From positions 248,001 through 312,000 of the forward strand of contig NZ_MVDD01000002.1 in the NCBI RefSeq assembly GCF_002843315.1: a stretch of DNA of 64,000 bases. The letters are read 5' to 3'. The DNA is from Labilibaculum filiforme (lineage in GTDB: Bacteria; Bacteroidota; Bacteroidia; Bacteroidales; Marinifilaceae). The notes under the pieces are model-generated. The model was not told the DNA's origin, ran no database searches, and saw nothing but the letters and a program-made list of their open reading frames with translations. Both the position numbers and the translations under genes were made by a program. Shown here in pieces: positions 25,178 through 33,860 of this stretch (position 1 is the stretch's first letter; the number at the start of each line of letters is the position of its first letter).

Positions 25178-25249
25178 AATTCTTATAGCAAACCGAAAAG
25201 ACTTTTCTTTGATGATACTTTTACTCCTAATTTATAACTCGAGTGGCAA

Positions 25250-25828
25250 TTAGAAATTTAATAATTCCTGATACAAGCGTTGAATAGGTAAACCCACCAC
25301 ATTAAAGTAGGATCCTTCTATTCCATCAATCCCAATAAATCCAATCCATTCTTGAATTCCGTATGCTCCTGCTTTATCGTAAGGTTTATAATTATCTATG
25401 TAATAATCGATTTCTTCATCCGACAAGGCTTTAAAATGCACATTAGTAGTTGTTGAAAAGCTTAGTTTCTTCTCGTTACTCATTAAACAAACTCCACTTA
25501 TTACTTGGTGCGATTGGTTCGATAATGCATTTAGCATTTTTACCGCATCCTCTCTGTCTTTTGGTTTCCCCAGTATCCAACCGTTAACACAAACAATTGT
25601 ATCAGCAGTAATCACCAGCTCTTTAGATGTAAGTTCTTTTTCGAATGCTTTCGCTTTTAGCTCTGCCAAGTAAACCGGAATTTGCTCTGGTGTTAATCCT
25701 TCCGGATAAATCTCTTCTATTTCTTTTGTTCTTATTTCAAAAGTTAATCCCAAATCCTTCAACATTTCATGCCGGCGAGGCGATTGAGAGGCTAATATTA
25801 TTTGATAATCTTTTAGATTATTCAGCAT
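25250..25828 (-). CDS. maf: Maf-family nucleoside triphosphate pyrophosphatase
   Basis: Hydrolyses non-canonical or dTTP/UTP nucleotides to monophosphates, a house-cleaning activity. The 192-aa protein has the Maf signature ILASQSPRRHEMLKDLGL, VITADTIVCVNGWILGKPKD and YKPYDKAGAYGIQEW. These fit the YhdE-like subgroup. It begins 11 bp from the downstream end of the UbiA gene in the same direction, within a run of housekeeping genes. Confidence 0.94.
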   Translation of the reverse strand: MLNNLKDYQIILASQSPRRHEMLKDLGLTFEIRTKEIEEIYPEGLTPEQIPVYLAELKAKAFEKELTSKELVITADTIVCVNGWILGKPKDREDAVKMLNALSNQSHQVISGVCLMSNEKKLSFSTTTNVHFKALSDEEIDYYIDNYKPYDKAGAYGIQEWIGFIGIDGIEGSYFNVVGLPIQRLYQELLNF

Positions 25829-25838
25829 GTTAACTAAA

Positions 25839-26792
25839 TTATAATTTATGAACTATATAATTGACCACAAAAGCATATGAAATACCTGCTAAAATGGCAA
25901 ACCGTATCAGAAAAAGTCCCGTCTTAAACTTATCTCCTTCCGAAAATTGATAAATTCGATAAGCCAATAAAAATAATGGCAAAATAATTAAAATACCAAA
26001 ATACCACGGAGTAATTTGATCTAAAGGAGCATTTAAAAATTGATACCAAACCCCAAAAACAGATACCGATAAAAATAGAATAAGCAGGATAATAACGACT
26101 TTTGCCCACTTTACACCAATTACAATTGGCAAGCTTTGGCGAAGAATTTCACGATCTCCTTTTATGGAAAGTAAATCTCGAATAAATTGCGCAATTAGAA
26201 CACCTACAAAGGAGAAAAAAGAAAAGGCTCCAACCCAATATAACAAATAGTTAAAATTAGTTTTGGAGGCAATTAGTACTTCGGCATACGTTTTATTAAG
26301 CGGTGGTATCTCGTAGATAACCACTAAAAAAGGAATGGTGGCAACCAAAAAAGCCATTAAAAAACTACCTAGCAAAAAGTAATATTTATAGGATGTTGAG
26401 TAAAACCAAAGCAATCCTCCGCCCATAAAAAAGATAAAAACAAATTGCCAATGACCAATTTTATAGGAAATATATGCTCCTAGCAAAACCGATATAGCTG
26501 CAATTATTTGTTGCAGAAATAGTGCAACTCGTCTTGTAATTTTTCGTCCTACAATAACATCTTTTTTATTGATACGATCGGCTTTGGTATCAAAATAATC
26601 ATTTATTACATAACCTGCAGCAGCCATACAAACGGTAGCCAAAACCAGAATAGCAAAATGCCAATCGGATAACTGAAGTTTAATTCCATTGATTCCCAAA
26701 ATAGGTTGAATAATAAAATACCGCATCACATATTGAGTTAATGCAATAATAACCAGATTGGGTAATCGGATCAATTTTAGGTAACTGTTCAT
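25839..26792 (-). CDS. UbiA-family prenyltransferase (GGGP geranylgeranyltransferase-like)
   Basis: Integral membrane prenyltransferase of 317 aa with about eight or nine helices. The prenyl-diphosphate site is VINDYFDTKADRINK (N-D-x2-D-x3-D). Bacteroidota homologues are annotated as geranylgeranylglycerol-phosphate geranylgeranyltransferase; the true acceptor is uncertain. The start is set at ATG 26790-26792, which gives MNSYLKLIRLPN typical of the family; the longer frame to 26882 would overlap the KdsC-like gene. Confidence 0.88.
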   Translation of the reverse strand: MNSYLKLIRLPNLVIIALTQYVMRYFIIQPILGINGIKLQLSDWHFAILVLATVCMAAAGYVINDYFDTKADRINKKDVIVGRKITRRVALFLQQIIAAISVLLGAYISYKIGHWQFVFIFFMGGGLLWFYSTSYKYYFLLGSFLMAFLVATIPFLVVIYEIPPLNKTYAEVLIASKTNFNYLLYWVGAFSFFSFVGVLIAQFIRDLLSIKGDREILRQSLPIVIGVKWAKVVIILLILFLSVSVFGVWYQFLNAPLDQITPWYFGILIILPLFLLAYRIYQFSEGDKFKTGLFLIRFAILAGISYAFVVNYIVHKL

Positions 26793-26817
26793 TGGGCTTT
26801 GTGGGTTAAACTTATTA

Positions 26818-27345
26818 CTAAATACTTTGAATATTCGTATCGGCCTCGAGCCATTTACTATGGGCACGTAAAACTTGTTCAATTACGTCGCGAACACAAC
26901 CGTAACCGCCCTCTTTATCGGATATGTAATTGGAGATCGCCTTAATTTGCTCTACTGCATTACACGGACAAGTTGGAACTCCAATCCTCTTCATCACCTC
27001 ATAATCAGGCAAATCGTCACCCATATACATAATATTGTCAGGATTTAAATCGTATTTGGCAATAAAATCTTCAAAATCTTTTATCTTATTTTTCGATCCC
27101 ATGTAAATATCTTTCACACCAAGACCACGATACCGCTTTTCTACAGCATCGGAAACTCCGCCAGTTATAATTGCAACAGGATAGCCTTTTTTAACCGCAT
27201 ACTGAATAGCATATCCATCTTTTGTATTTGCTGTGCGCAACATTTCTCCCGATGAATCGATAACAATACATTCATTGGAAAGAACTCCATCCACATCGAA
27301 AATGAATGCAGCAACTTTCATTAAATCTTCCTTAAAAAACGCCAT
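26818..27345 (-). CDS. HAD-IIIA phosphatase, KdsC-like
   Basis: A 175-aa C0-type HAD phosphatase of the KDO-8-phosphate phosphatase group, in lipopolysaccharide core synthesis. Motif I FIFDVDGVLS, motif II AIITGGVS and motif III YMGDDLPDYEVMK are intact, with the C-terminal GGYGCVRDVIEQVL. The first Met (MAFFKEDLMKVAA) is preferred because homologues share the F-K-x-D-L leader. It sits between the DUF2520 gene and the UbiA gene, a common Bacteroidota grouping. Confidence 0.9.
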   Translation of the reverse strand: MAFFKEDLMKVAAFIFDVDGVLSNECIVIDSSGEMLRTANTKDGYAIQYAVKKGYPVAIITGGVSDAVEKRYRGLGVKDIYMGSKNKIKDFEDFIAKYDLNPDNIMYMGDDLPDYEVMKRIGVPTCPCNAVEQIKAISNYISDKEGGYGCVRDVIEQVLRAHSKWLEADTNIQSI

Positions 27346-27435
27346 TTTACTTAGAATTGAGAAACAAGATATGAGAGGTTAGAAAAATAGTACATTCAAC
27401 TTCCCATTTTCTTTTTCGAAATACAACAAATTTAC

Positions 27436-28212
27436 TTATTTACTTTTATGCATCATATAGATGCTTTCACTCACAAATCTATACAATTTTTGAAATACAG
27501 GAGAATCTTTTAGCTCCTTCTCGTGCGAACTCATTATTTCTTGGTCGAAACGAACCGCTGGACCTGTTTGTGCCACTATAGGATCTAATTGCAACGCCTT
27601 TTGTGCCGTTTCCATAATTAAAGGTTTTAACAAGTCGAAATCAAGCTCTTTTTCTGCCAGTAATTTCTGTCCAACACTATACATGTGATTGGTAAAATTA
27701 CAGGTAAAAACGGCTGCTAAATGCAATTGCTTTCGTTGTTCCGAACTTATTAAATGAACGTTATTTGATATTTTCGTTGCTAATTCAATCAAATCTGTCT
27801 GTAACTTCGAACCATTAGATTCTATACAAATAGGTACATTCGAAAAATCGACATTACGTTCCTTCGAGAAAGTTTGCAAAGGGTAAAAAACCCCATAATT
27901 ACCGCTGTAATTTTCAAAAATAGCAGCAGGAATACTGCCAGCAGTATGCACAACAGTACCAATTGGAAGTATAAATTCATCCAACACAAGTTGCAAAGCT
28001 TTATCGCTTAAAGCAAAAACGTACAAATCGGCATGTTTTTCAATTTTATTTACGGCTATGGTAAACGAGCAGTCTAGTTTATCCGCCAACGCTTTTGCTG
28101 ATGCAACCGTCTTGCTGTAAACTTGCAAAATTTCGATGCCATTTTCATGAAGGGCCAAAGATAGCTGTGTTGCTAAATTACCGGCACCAATCATTACTAC
28201 TTTTTGAATCAT
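27436..28212 (-). CDS. Rossmann-fold and DUF2520 protein
   Basis: A 258-aa dehydrogenase-like protein. N-terminal NAD(P) fold MIQKVVMIGAGNLATQLSLAL (G-x-G-x2-A), then VVHTAGSIP and GVFYPLQTFSKE, and a C-terminal DUF2520 helical domain with QRKQLHLAAVFTCNFTNHMY and TGPAVRFD. The family resembles pyrroline-5-carboxylate and ketopantoate reductases, but its substrate is unknown. The gene upstream ends 10 bp before its start. Confidence 0.92.
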   Translation of the reverse strand: MIQKVVMIGAGNLATQLSLALHENGIEILQVYSKTVASAKALADKLDCSFTIAVNKIEKHADLYVFALSDKALQLVLDEFILPIGTVVHTAGSIPAAIFENYSGNYGVFYPLQTFSKERNVDFSNVPICIESNGSKLQTDLIELATKISNNVHLISSEQRKQLHLAAVFTCNFTNHMYSVGQKLLAEKELDFDLLKPLIMETAQKALQLDPIVAQTGPAVRFDQEIMSSHEKELKDSPVFQKLYRFVSESIYMMHKSK

Positions 28213-28222
28213 TTTCCCGATT

Positions 28223-28723
28223 TTATAAGATTCCTAATTCCTGTGGAGAGGCTGCAATATTCTTTAAAGGTACTTTTCCCCGATCAATCATGCCAAATAG
28301 TTTTTCGCAAGCATTCACCAAATCCTCATACATATCCTCGGCTACTAGTACCAGTCGCTCATCTATAAAATCTAAATGTTGTGCATCCTCAGGCTGATTA
28401 TTTCGAGAACAAAGTAAAAGAGATTTACTAGGAACAAATGAATGCGTTAACTGATTTCTCAACCTATCGTACAGCCAAAAATCCTTATTTACAATGCGAT
28501 AATCGTTCCCCATTAATATATTTAGAGCTTTTGAAAAACGTTTCGATGATTGCGCACGCGCTTTTAACGGTTTGTTATCCAGGAAGCAACCTAAAGCCTC
28601 AATGGCTTGTCCCATCATGATAAATGAAAAAAAATAGAATCCTTCTTTTTGCAAACGACCTATTTCATCAATGAATATCTTTCTTATAAACTGTTTCTCC
28701 TGTTCAGCTTTTTCTTTGTCCAT
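28223..28723 (-). CDS. Uncharacterised protein with HEPN-like RNxxxH motif
   Basis: A 166-aa soluble, helical protein. I do not recognise a named family. Residues 84-94 read LYDRLRNQLTH, and R89-N90-x3-H94 is the R-x4-6-H pattern (polar residue after Arg) of HEPN RNase domains; preceding helices fit a bundle. It lies 10 bp upstream of the DUF2520 gene in the same operon, with no toxin-antitoxin partner visible. A 97-bp-family repeat lies 26 bp before its start codon. HEPN membership is inference from one motif. Confidence 0.65.
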   Translation of the reverse strand: MDKEKAEQEKQFIRKIFIDEIGRLQKEGFYFFSFIMMGQAIEALGCFLDNKPLKARAQSSKRFSKALNILMGNDYRIVNKDFWLYDRLRNQLTHSFVPSKSLLLCSRNNQPEDAQHLDFIDERLVLVAEDMYEDLVNACEKLFGMIDRGKVPLKNIAASPQELGIL

Positions 28724-28748
28724 ATGGCAAAGATAATTAGATAATATG

Positions 28749-28845
28749 AAACGTCCATGTCAAAGGTGTTTTGACACACAAGGAAATGATTATCCCAACA
28801 TGGTAAGTTCCATATGGCAACTAAAAATCAAATAATAATCATATG
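28749..28845 (-). repeat. 97-bp-family repeat copy, inverted
   Basis: On the minus strand it reads CATATGATTATTATTTG, CCATATGGAACTTACCATG, GGGATAATCATTTCC, TGTCAAA-acacc-TTTGACA and CATGGACGTTT. It is exactly 97 bp, with the central hairpin perfect. Orientation is opposite to the other four copies. Confidence 0.95.
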
Positions 28846-28952
28846 AAATCTTACTAAGCTTTCGCTGGATGAAAAAAGGAAAACAACAGCTTACTTTGGT
28901 AAAATCTACCTAGTACCAACTTCCATTTAAAAGATAAAATACTATTTAGATC

Positions 28953-28990
28953 AAAAAAAAGGGTGAGGCAATAAAAATTGCCCCACCCTT
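28953..28990 (-). terminator. Intrinsic terminator of the porin-glpQ-glpT cluster
   Basis: AAGGGTGAGGCAAT paired with ATTGCCCCACCCTT (one mismatch) around a short A-rich loop, then a U-run on the minus strand. It lies 28 bp past the porin stop. Confidence 0.9.
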
Positions 28991-29017
28991 ACAAGTACAA
29001 ATACTGTCTGCTTTCTA

Positions 29018-30370
29018 CTAGAAATTCACTTGAACTCTAGCTTTTAGCATGCCAATTTTTTCATCCAATGGATACGCTTGATTTTGAACATCCATATAGC
29101 TGTAGTTTAAACGAAACATTACATTATCGCTTAAATAATAGTTAACTGCTACGCTATAGCTTTCTGATTTTCCACCTTGAATACTCATATTTCCAGCTCC
29201 GCCTAAAGCAGCATCTAGATCAGCAGGACCATAAGATCCGTTAAAATAAGTACCATCGATATCATTCAAATTAGTATTATCGTAACGTACAAGAAATTCG
29301 TAAGAACCTGCTTTTGGACGTTTGATATAAGCTGATGCTGAATCGTAAGCATAGTTATCTCCTAAAAGGAAACCTGCCTGAACATAGTAAGCTTTTGTTT
29401 CGATATCACGTAACTCACCATACCATCCTGGGTAATCGCCAGGTGTTGTAGGCCATGCATATCCGCCAGAAGCTGTGTGCGTCCAATAAGGATTATCCTT
29501 CATTAATCTTGAAACATAATCGTCGTCACGAGTAACTTTTGTTTTAGTGTATTCAGCTTGCAATAGAAAAGGACCGCTAAGTACCATCGATTGGAAGTTA
29601 TAACGCATATCGGTTCTTGCATACTGGATATCTGCATTTAAAAATTTATCCTCAGGACCAGCAGCTAAAACAACTTCTCTATTATAATCATCATCATTTA
29701 AAGACTCATTGAAGCCATTAGCTTCTGGAATACGATAAGTAAATGATCCTCCCAATTGGAAAGTTACTTTATCGGTTACAATTGGAGTATAAACTAATTT
29801 TGTAGTAGTTGCAAATCCTTGATCCCCTTCGTTATCGTTATCAACCGATCCAGCAAAAACACCTGTAGATCCGTAAAATTTATCGGTATAGTAAGTATAA
29901 CCTAAACCAATACTACGACCAATTCCCATTGCTTCTGTCATGTTTGAAGCTCCGATAAAACGAAGATCTTTACTTGATGCAGCACCTTCGATACCAAATG
30001 GTTCGAAGAAATTACCTACAGTAAAAATACTGTTCTTTGCATAGTTATATCTCAAAAATGCATCTTTAATTTTCACTTCATCATTACCAAAGCTAACATT
30101 CACTTTAGCACTCCATTGTCCCCATTTTACGCTTGTTCCTAATCGGATATCACTAATGGAAGCATCAGAACTTAGGTCGGTTGCATCATCGAAATAATGA
30201 ACTCCGTCCATATAAATTCTGCCGTTAAGGCTAACTTGATAATCTTTATCCGCGGAGGTTAAAACAATCCCTCCTTTATTTGATTCAGCAGTCAATTGTT
30301 TTTCCTGCCCTATTGCACTTGTCGCCACCAATCCTAAAGCTAGTGTAGCGATATATAATTTTCTTAACAT
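29018..30370 (-). CDS. OprO/OprP-like porin
   Basis: A 450-aa outer-membrane beta-barrel with a signal peptide (cleavage after SAIGQ). The family pattern shows in YQVSLNGRIYMDG, KDAFLRYNYAKNSIFTVGNFFEPFG and the closing YYLSDNVMFRLNYSYMDVQNQ with terminal RVQVNF. OprO/P porins take up phosphate and other anions. Here the gene follows glpQ by 26 bp, so uptake of glycerophosphodiesters or glycerol phosphate is the likely job (inference). Confidence 0.88.
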   Translation of the reverse strand: MLRKLYIATLALGLVATSAIGQEKQLTAESNKGGIVLTSADKDYQVSLNGRIYMDGVHYFDDATDLSSDASISDIRLGTSVKWGQWSAKVNVSFGNDEVKIKDAFLRYNYAKNSIFTVGNFFEPFGIEGAASSKDLRFIGASNMTEAMGIGRSIGLGYTYYTDKFYGSTGVFAGSVDNDNEGDQGFATTTKLVYTPIVTDKVTFQLGGSFTYRIPEANGFNESLNDDDYNREVVLAAGPEDKFLNADIQYARTDMRYNFQSMVLSGPFLLQAEYTKTKVTRDDDYVSRLMKDNPYWTHTASGGYAWPTTPGDYPGWYGELRDIETKAYYVQAGFLLGDNYAYDSASAYIKRPKAGSYEFLVRYDNTNLNDIDGTYFNGSYGPADLDAALGGAGNMSIQGGKSESYSVAVNYYLSDNVMFRLNYSYMDVQNQAYPLDEKIGMLKARVQVNF

Positions 30371-30396
30371 ATCTTTATCTATTATAGATTTAACAA

Positions 30397-31707
30397 TTAG
30401 TAGCCTAAGTTGTCCATTACTTCCTGAGCAGTACCCGCAACTTCACGGTTTTGATACTTCATCGACAAATCAGTCAAGTTAGTAAAACCACCATCAATAA
30501 ACATATTTGGGTTTACATCGTATTCAAAGTCACCACTAACTGTACGAGCAGGATCGTCGAAACGAGAAACTCCAGCATAAAAATAATCTCCATTGTATTT
30601 TCTCAACTGATCTTCAGTATCGAAAGAGTAAGCATGAATAATCATACCCGCACGGTGATACATTTCACACATCCAAGGCTCTGTTAATTCAGGATATCCA
30701 TTAGGACTTCCTGCAATCGAAGGACCAGCAATATGACAATTATAATCTACTGAGAAATTAATAAATTCTGCTAAAGATTCAATTGAATTTGAAGGACGAA
30801 CATAAGCCGCACTCTCATCTTCCCAAAGCAACATACATTTAGGAACACCTGGAAGAACTTTCTCTAAGGATACAATAGATTGACGAGAAAATGTTTGTAA
30901 AATAAAACGTCCCATAGTGTTTGCAACATCTACTTTACCAGGAGTTGTAGCAATTACTTTTGGAGAATCGGTTACATTCCATCCCATTTCTGACAAAAAC
31001 ACTGCTAAATCGGCTTCCATACTAGGAAATAAATATGGCTCTTTTGTTTCAGCATAAACACCTGGACGGTTGCCATTATCTTGTGGATCTACTTCAAACT
31101 CGTAATATCCAGCCCAATCACCCTCTGAATCTAAACGAGTCATATCTTTTACTGGCTCACCAGCAATATCACGCTTAATTCTCATTCCTTCAGAAATTTT
31201 TAAAACTTCTTCTAGAGTTGAAATTTTTTGTCCTACAAATGATTGACGAGCATTTTCCGGCACATCAATATTAAACCAAGAACCAGCATCTAATTGACGC
31301 AATTGAGCTAAAGTAAAAACACTTACAGGATAATCTTCTTTTCCTGGAAATTGACTTTCAATATTTGAAGTACGACGAAGGTTTCCATCGTGCAAAGCAA
31401 GCAATACACCATCTTGAGTTCTCTGAAGATCAATTTCTAAATAGTCAGCACCCATATTACGAGCCCAACGAAAAGCAGCTTCTGTTTCTTCAGGAGCCCA
31501 AAAAGTAGAACCACGGTGAGCAATAACAGCATCAGCTTTCACATAATCGCGAACAGCTTTAGCTTCATCACTTAGCTCTTTAAGAGGATAAGTTTTATAA
31601 TTATTGTAAGGATTGTAGTCAGGGGTGTCATCTTCACACCCTGCAAACCCAATGCTGGACAAGATAAGTGCTCCTGCCAACAAATTCTTCACATTAAAGT
31701 TTTTCAT
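30397..31707 (-). CDS. glpQ: Glycerophosphodiester phosphodiesterase lipoprotein
   Basis: Lipoprotein (lipobox GFAGC, Cys24) of 436 aa with a GDPD domain: VIAHRGSTFWAPEETEAAF, DYLEIDLQRTQDGVLLALHD and the closing MIIHAYSFDTEDQLRKY. It would hydrolyse glycerophosphodiesters from phospholipids to glycerol-3-phosphate and alcohol at the outer membrane or periplasm. An insert of about 130 residues in the middle is larger than in minimal GDPDs. It is followed by the porin and preceded by a GlpT-type transporter, so the three form a salvage module. Confidence 0.93.
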   Translation of the reverse strand: MKNFNVKNLLAGALILSSIGFAGCEDDTPDYNPYNNYKTYPLKELSDEAKAVRDYVKADAVIAHRGSTFWAPEETEAAFRWARNMGADYLEIDLQRTQDGVLLALHDGNLRRTSNIESQFPGKEDYPVSVFTLAQLRQLDAGSWFNIDVPENARQSFVGQKISTLEEVLKISEGMRIKRDIAGEPVKDMTRLDSEGDWAGYYEFEVDPQDNGNRPGVYAETKEPYLFPSMEADLAVFLSEMGWNVTDSPKVIATTPGKVDVANTMGRFILQTFSRQSIVSLEKVLPGVPKCMLLWEDESAAYVRPSNSIESLAEFINFSVDYNCHIAGPSIAGSPNGYPELTEPWMCEMYHRAGMIIHAYSFDTEDQLRKYNGDYFYAGVSRFDDPARTVSGDFEYDVNPNMFIDGGFTNLTDLSMKYQNREVAGTAQEVMDNLGY

Positions 31708-31812
31708 TTGTTTAAAATTATAGTTTGTAAATAGTATTAGAATTTATGATTAGGAGGTGTAATTAAGCTTCTCTCCTTTTATTATGAGCTTAACTCCACA
31801 ACAAAATCCTCG

Positions 31813-33147
31813 TTAATGCAATCCGTTATATCCTTTATTTTCAAGAATCCACGACATTCCAATCAATATAATTGAACCTACACATGCTCCTAAAAGAACA
31901 ATAAAACCGCCAGTCCAACCCCAAGTATCAACAACTGCACCCATGGCAATATTGGCAAATAAAGCACCTCCCATATAACCAAACAATCCAGTTAATCCAG
32001 CTGCAGTTCCTGCTGCCTTTTTAGGCACCAAATCCAATGCATGAACTCCAATTAACATTACAGGACCGTAAATAAGGAAACCAATACATACCAATGCAAT
32101 CGAATTTGCTATAATTGATTCACTAGTCCAGTACATAAACACAGAAACAAATACCAGTACCATATAAATAATACTAACCGGAGCACGTTTCCCTTTAAAT
32201 ACTTTATCGCTTAAATAACCACAAAGTAAAGTTCCTGGAATACCTGCCCACTCGTAGGCAAAGTAAGCCCAACCCGATTCTTTAATCGAAAATCCCTTTG
32301 CTTCTTCAAGATATAAAGGAGCCCAATCGAGCACACCATATCTCACCAAATAAACAAAAGCATTCGCAAAGGCAATTGCCCATAACAATCTGTTCTTCAG
32401 AATATACTTCATGAAGATCTCCTTTGCAGTCATCTCTTCTTCAAATTTCTCTGAATAGGAATCGGGATAATCATTTTTATATTTTTCGATATTCGGAAGC
32501 CCACAAGATTGAGGAGTATCACGAATTAATAACCAAGCAATAAATGCCACAACTAAAGCAACAATACCAGGAAAATACAATTTCGAATGCCAATCGGTAA
32601 AAATGGCAACTCCAAGAATAGCTAATGGACCAATAATTCCGCCACCAACATTATGTGCCACATTCCAAATAGACATTTTAGTTCCTCGTTCCCGAATAGA
32701 AAACCAGTGAACCATTACACGACCACTTGGAGGCCAACCCATACCTTGAAACCAACCATTTAATAGGAGCAATACAAACATGATAGCTATTGATGATGTA
32801 GCTACAGGTAGTATTCCCATTACAATCATAGTAATGGCAGAAAGCACCAAACCTAAGGTTAAGAAACGTCGAGCATTACTACGGTCCGACACATTTCCCA
32901 TGATAAACTTACTTAAACCATAAGCTACGGAAACCCCGGACAATGCGAATCCCAACTCTGTTTTTGAATAACCCAAAGCGATTAAATCAGGCATTGCTAA
33001 AGAGAACACCTTTCTTACTAAGTAATAGCCAGCGTAACCTAAAAAAATACCTACAAATACCTGAAATCGCAATCGTTTGTAAGTTGGGTCAATTTTACTT
33101 TCCGGCAACAATTCCTTATGTGCCGCCGGCTTCAAGAAACCAATCAT
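31813..33147 (-). CDS. glpT: Organophosphate:phosphate antiporter, GlpT-like MFS
   Basis: A 444-aa MFS transporter with twelve predicted helices of the organophosphate:Pi antiporter family. Landmarks are [38 protein letters not shown] and [18 protein letters not shown]. Imports glycerol-3-phosphate in exchange for phosphate; the neighbouring glpQ makes this substrate likely. UhpC/UhpT-type sugar phosphate transport is an alternative. Confidence 0.92.
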   Translation of the reverse strand: MIGFLKPAAHKELLPESKIDPTYKRLRFQVFVGIFLGYAGYYLVRKVFSLAMPDLIALGYSKTELGFALSGVSVAYGLSKFIMGNVSDRSNARRFLTLGLVLSAITMIVMGILPVATSSIAIMFVLLLLNGWFQGMGWPPSGRVMVHWFSIRERGTKMSIWNVAHNVGGGIIGPLAILGVAIFTDWHSKLYFPGIVALVVAFIAWLLIRDTPQSCGLPNIEKYKNDYPDSYSEKFEEEMTAKEIFMKYILKNRLLWAIAFANAFVYLVRYGVLDWAPLYLEEAKGFSIKESGWAYFAYEWAGIPGTLLCGYLSDKVFKGKRAPVSIIYMVLVFVSVFMYWTSESIIANSIALVCIGFLIYGPVMLIGVHALDLVPKKAAGTAAGLTGLFGYMGGALFANIAMGAVVDTWGWTGGFIVLLGACVGSIILIGMSWILENKGYNGLH

Positions 33148-33406
33148 ATTAAAAGATTTAGAGTGATTATTTTAATACACGATTCATTACTGAACCTGTA
33201 ATATTTCCATTAGAATTTTCTCCTTTCGAAGCTAAAAACCTTAGTTTTTAAGTCATTACACTTACAAAGCCACTATTAAAACTAACACTATTTCAGATAT
33301 TTAACAACTAACATTACCACTTATTAAATATGTCTGATTATATAATACATTACATAGTATTATACGTACCGCTACCTTATATCTTGTATTGCTATGTATT
33401 GTTGAC

Positions 33407-33477
33407 AAAAAAAAACCAATCTGCTTTCAGATGAGGTTTTTCGTGGCGACAAACTTAGGAATAAAATACTTGGTCAA
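33407..33477 (-). promoter_or_regulatory. Promoter followed at once by intrinsic terminator (tiny RNA or attenuator)
   Basis: On the minus strand, TTG (33475-33477), a 17-bp spacer and TAAGTTTG (33450-33457) form a good promoter. About ten bases later comes AAAACC-TC-ATCTG-aaag-CAGAT-TGGTTTT and a long U-run (ending 33407). A transcript would be about 35-40 nt. It lies 260 bp upstream of glpT in the same direction. Confidence 0.5.
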
Positions 33478-33810
33478 CAAGAATAACATTAAGGAATATT
33501 ACTATTTAGAATTAATTCACACAGCCGTTATTTAAATATACATTTTACTGACACACAATACCATATACTTTCCACTATTGTAAATTATGTTTTGTTTCTA
33601 ATTTTATCAATTCAATTCTCAACTCCAATTTACTTGTTTTAAATATAAAAACTCCACTACTATTATCTACCATCAAACTATTAAATACAACGTATGCTTA
33701 CTGATATTACAGGCAATTCTTTGGAAACAATCCATTTCATTTACTTACCACTCCCAGTTCTATAAATAAAAAAACATAGGATAGTGAATCTAGATGCAAC
33801 TAATCTGTAT

Positions 33811-33838
33811 AAAAAAAAGACTGCCAAAAGCAGTCTTT
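33811..33838 (-). terminator. Terminator of second porin gene
   Basis: AAAGACTGC, 5-nt loop, GCAGTCTTT, followed on the minus strand by a U-run of eight. It is 22 bp past the stop codon. Confidence 0.92.
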
Positions 33839-33860
33839 GCATCACTTATATCCACCCAAC

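Larger units (their letters stand above)
33148..33860. other. 713-bp intergenic region upstream of glpT
   Basis: No convincing gene. Contents: an inverted repeat ATAATAC/GTATTAT at 33342-33363, a promoter plus immediate terminator at 33407-33477, AT-rich sequence with many stops (33480-33800), and the porin terminator at 33816-33838. The glpT promoter is not obvious. Confidence 0.6.
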
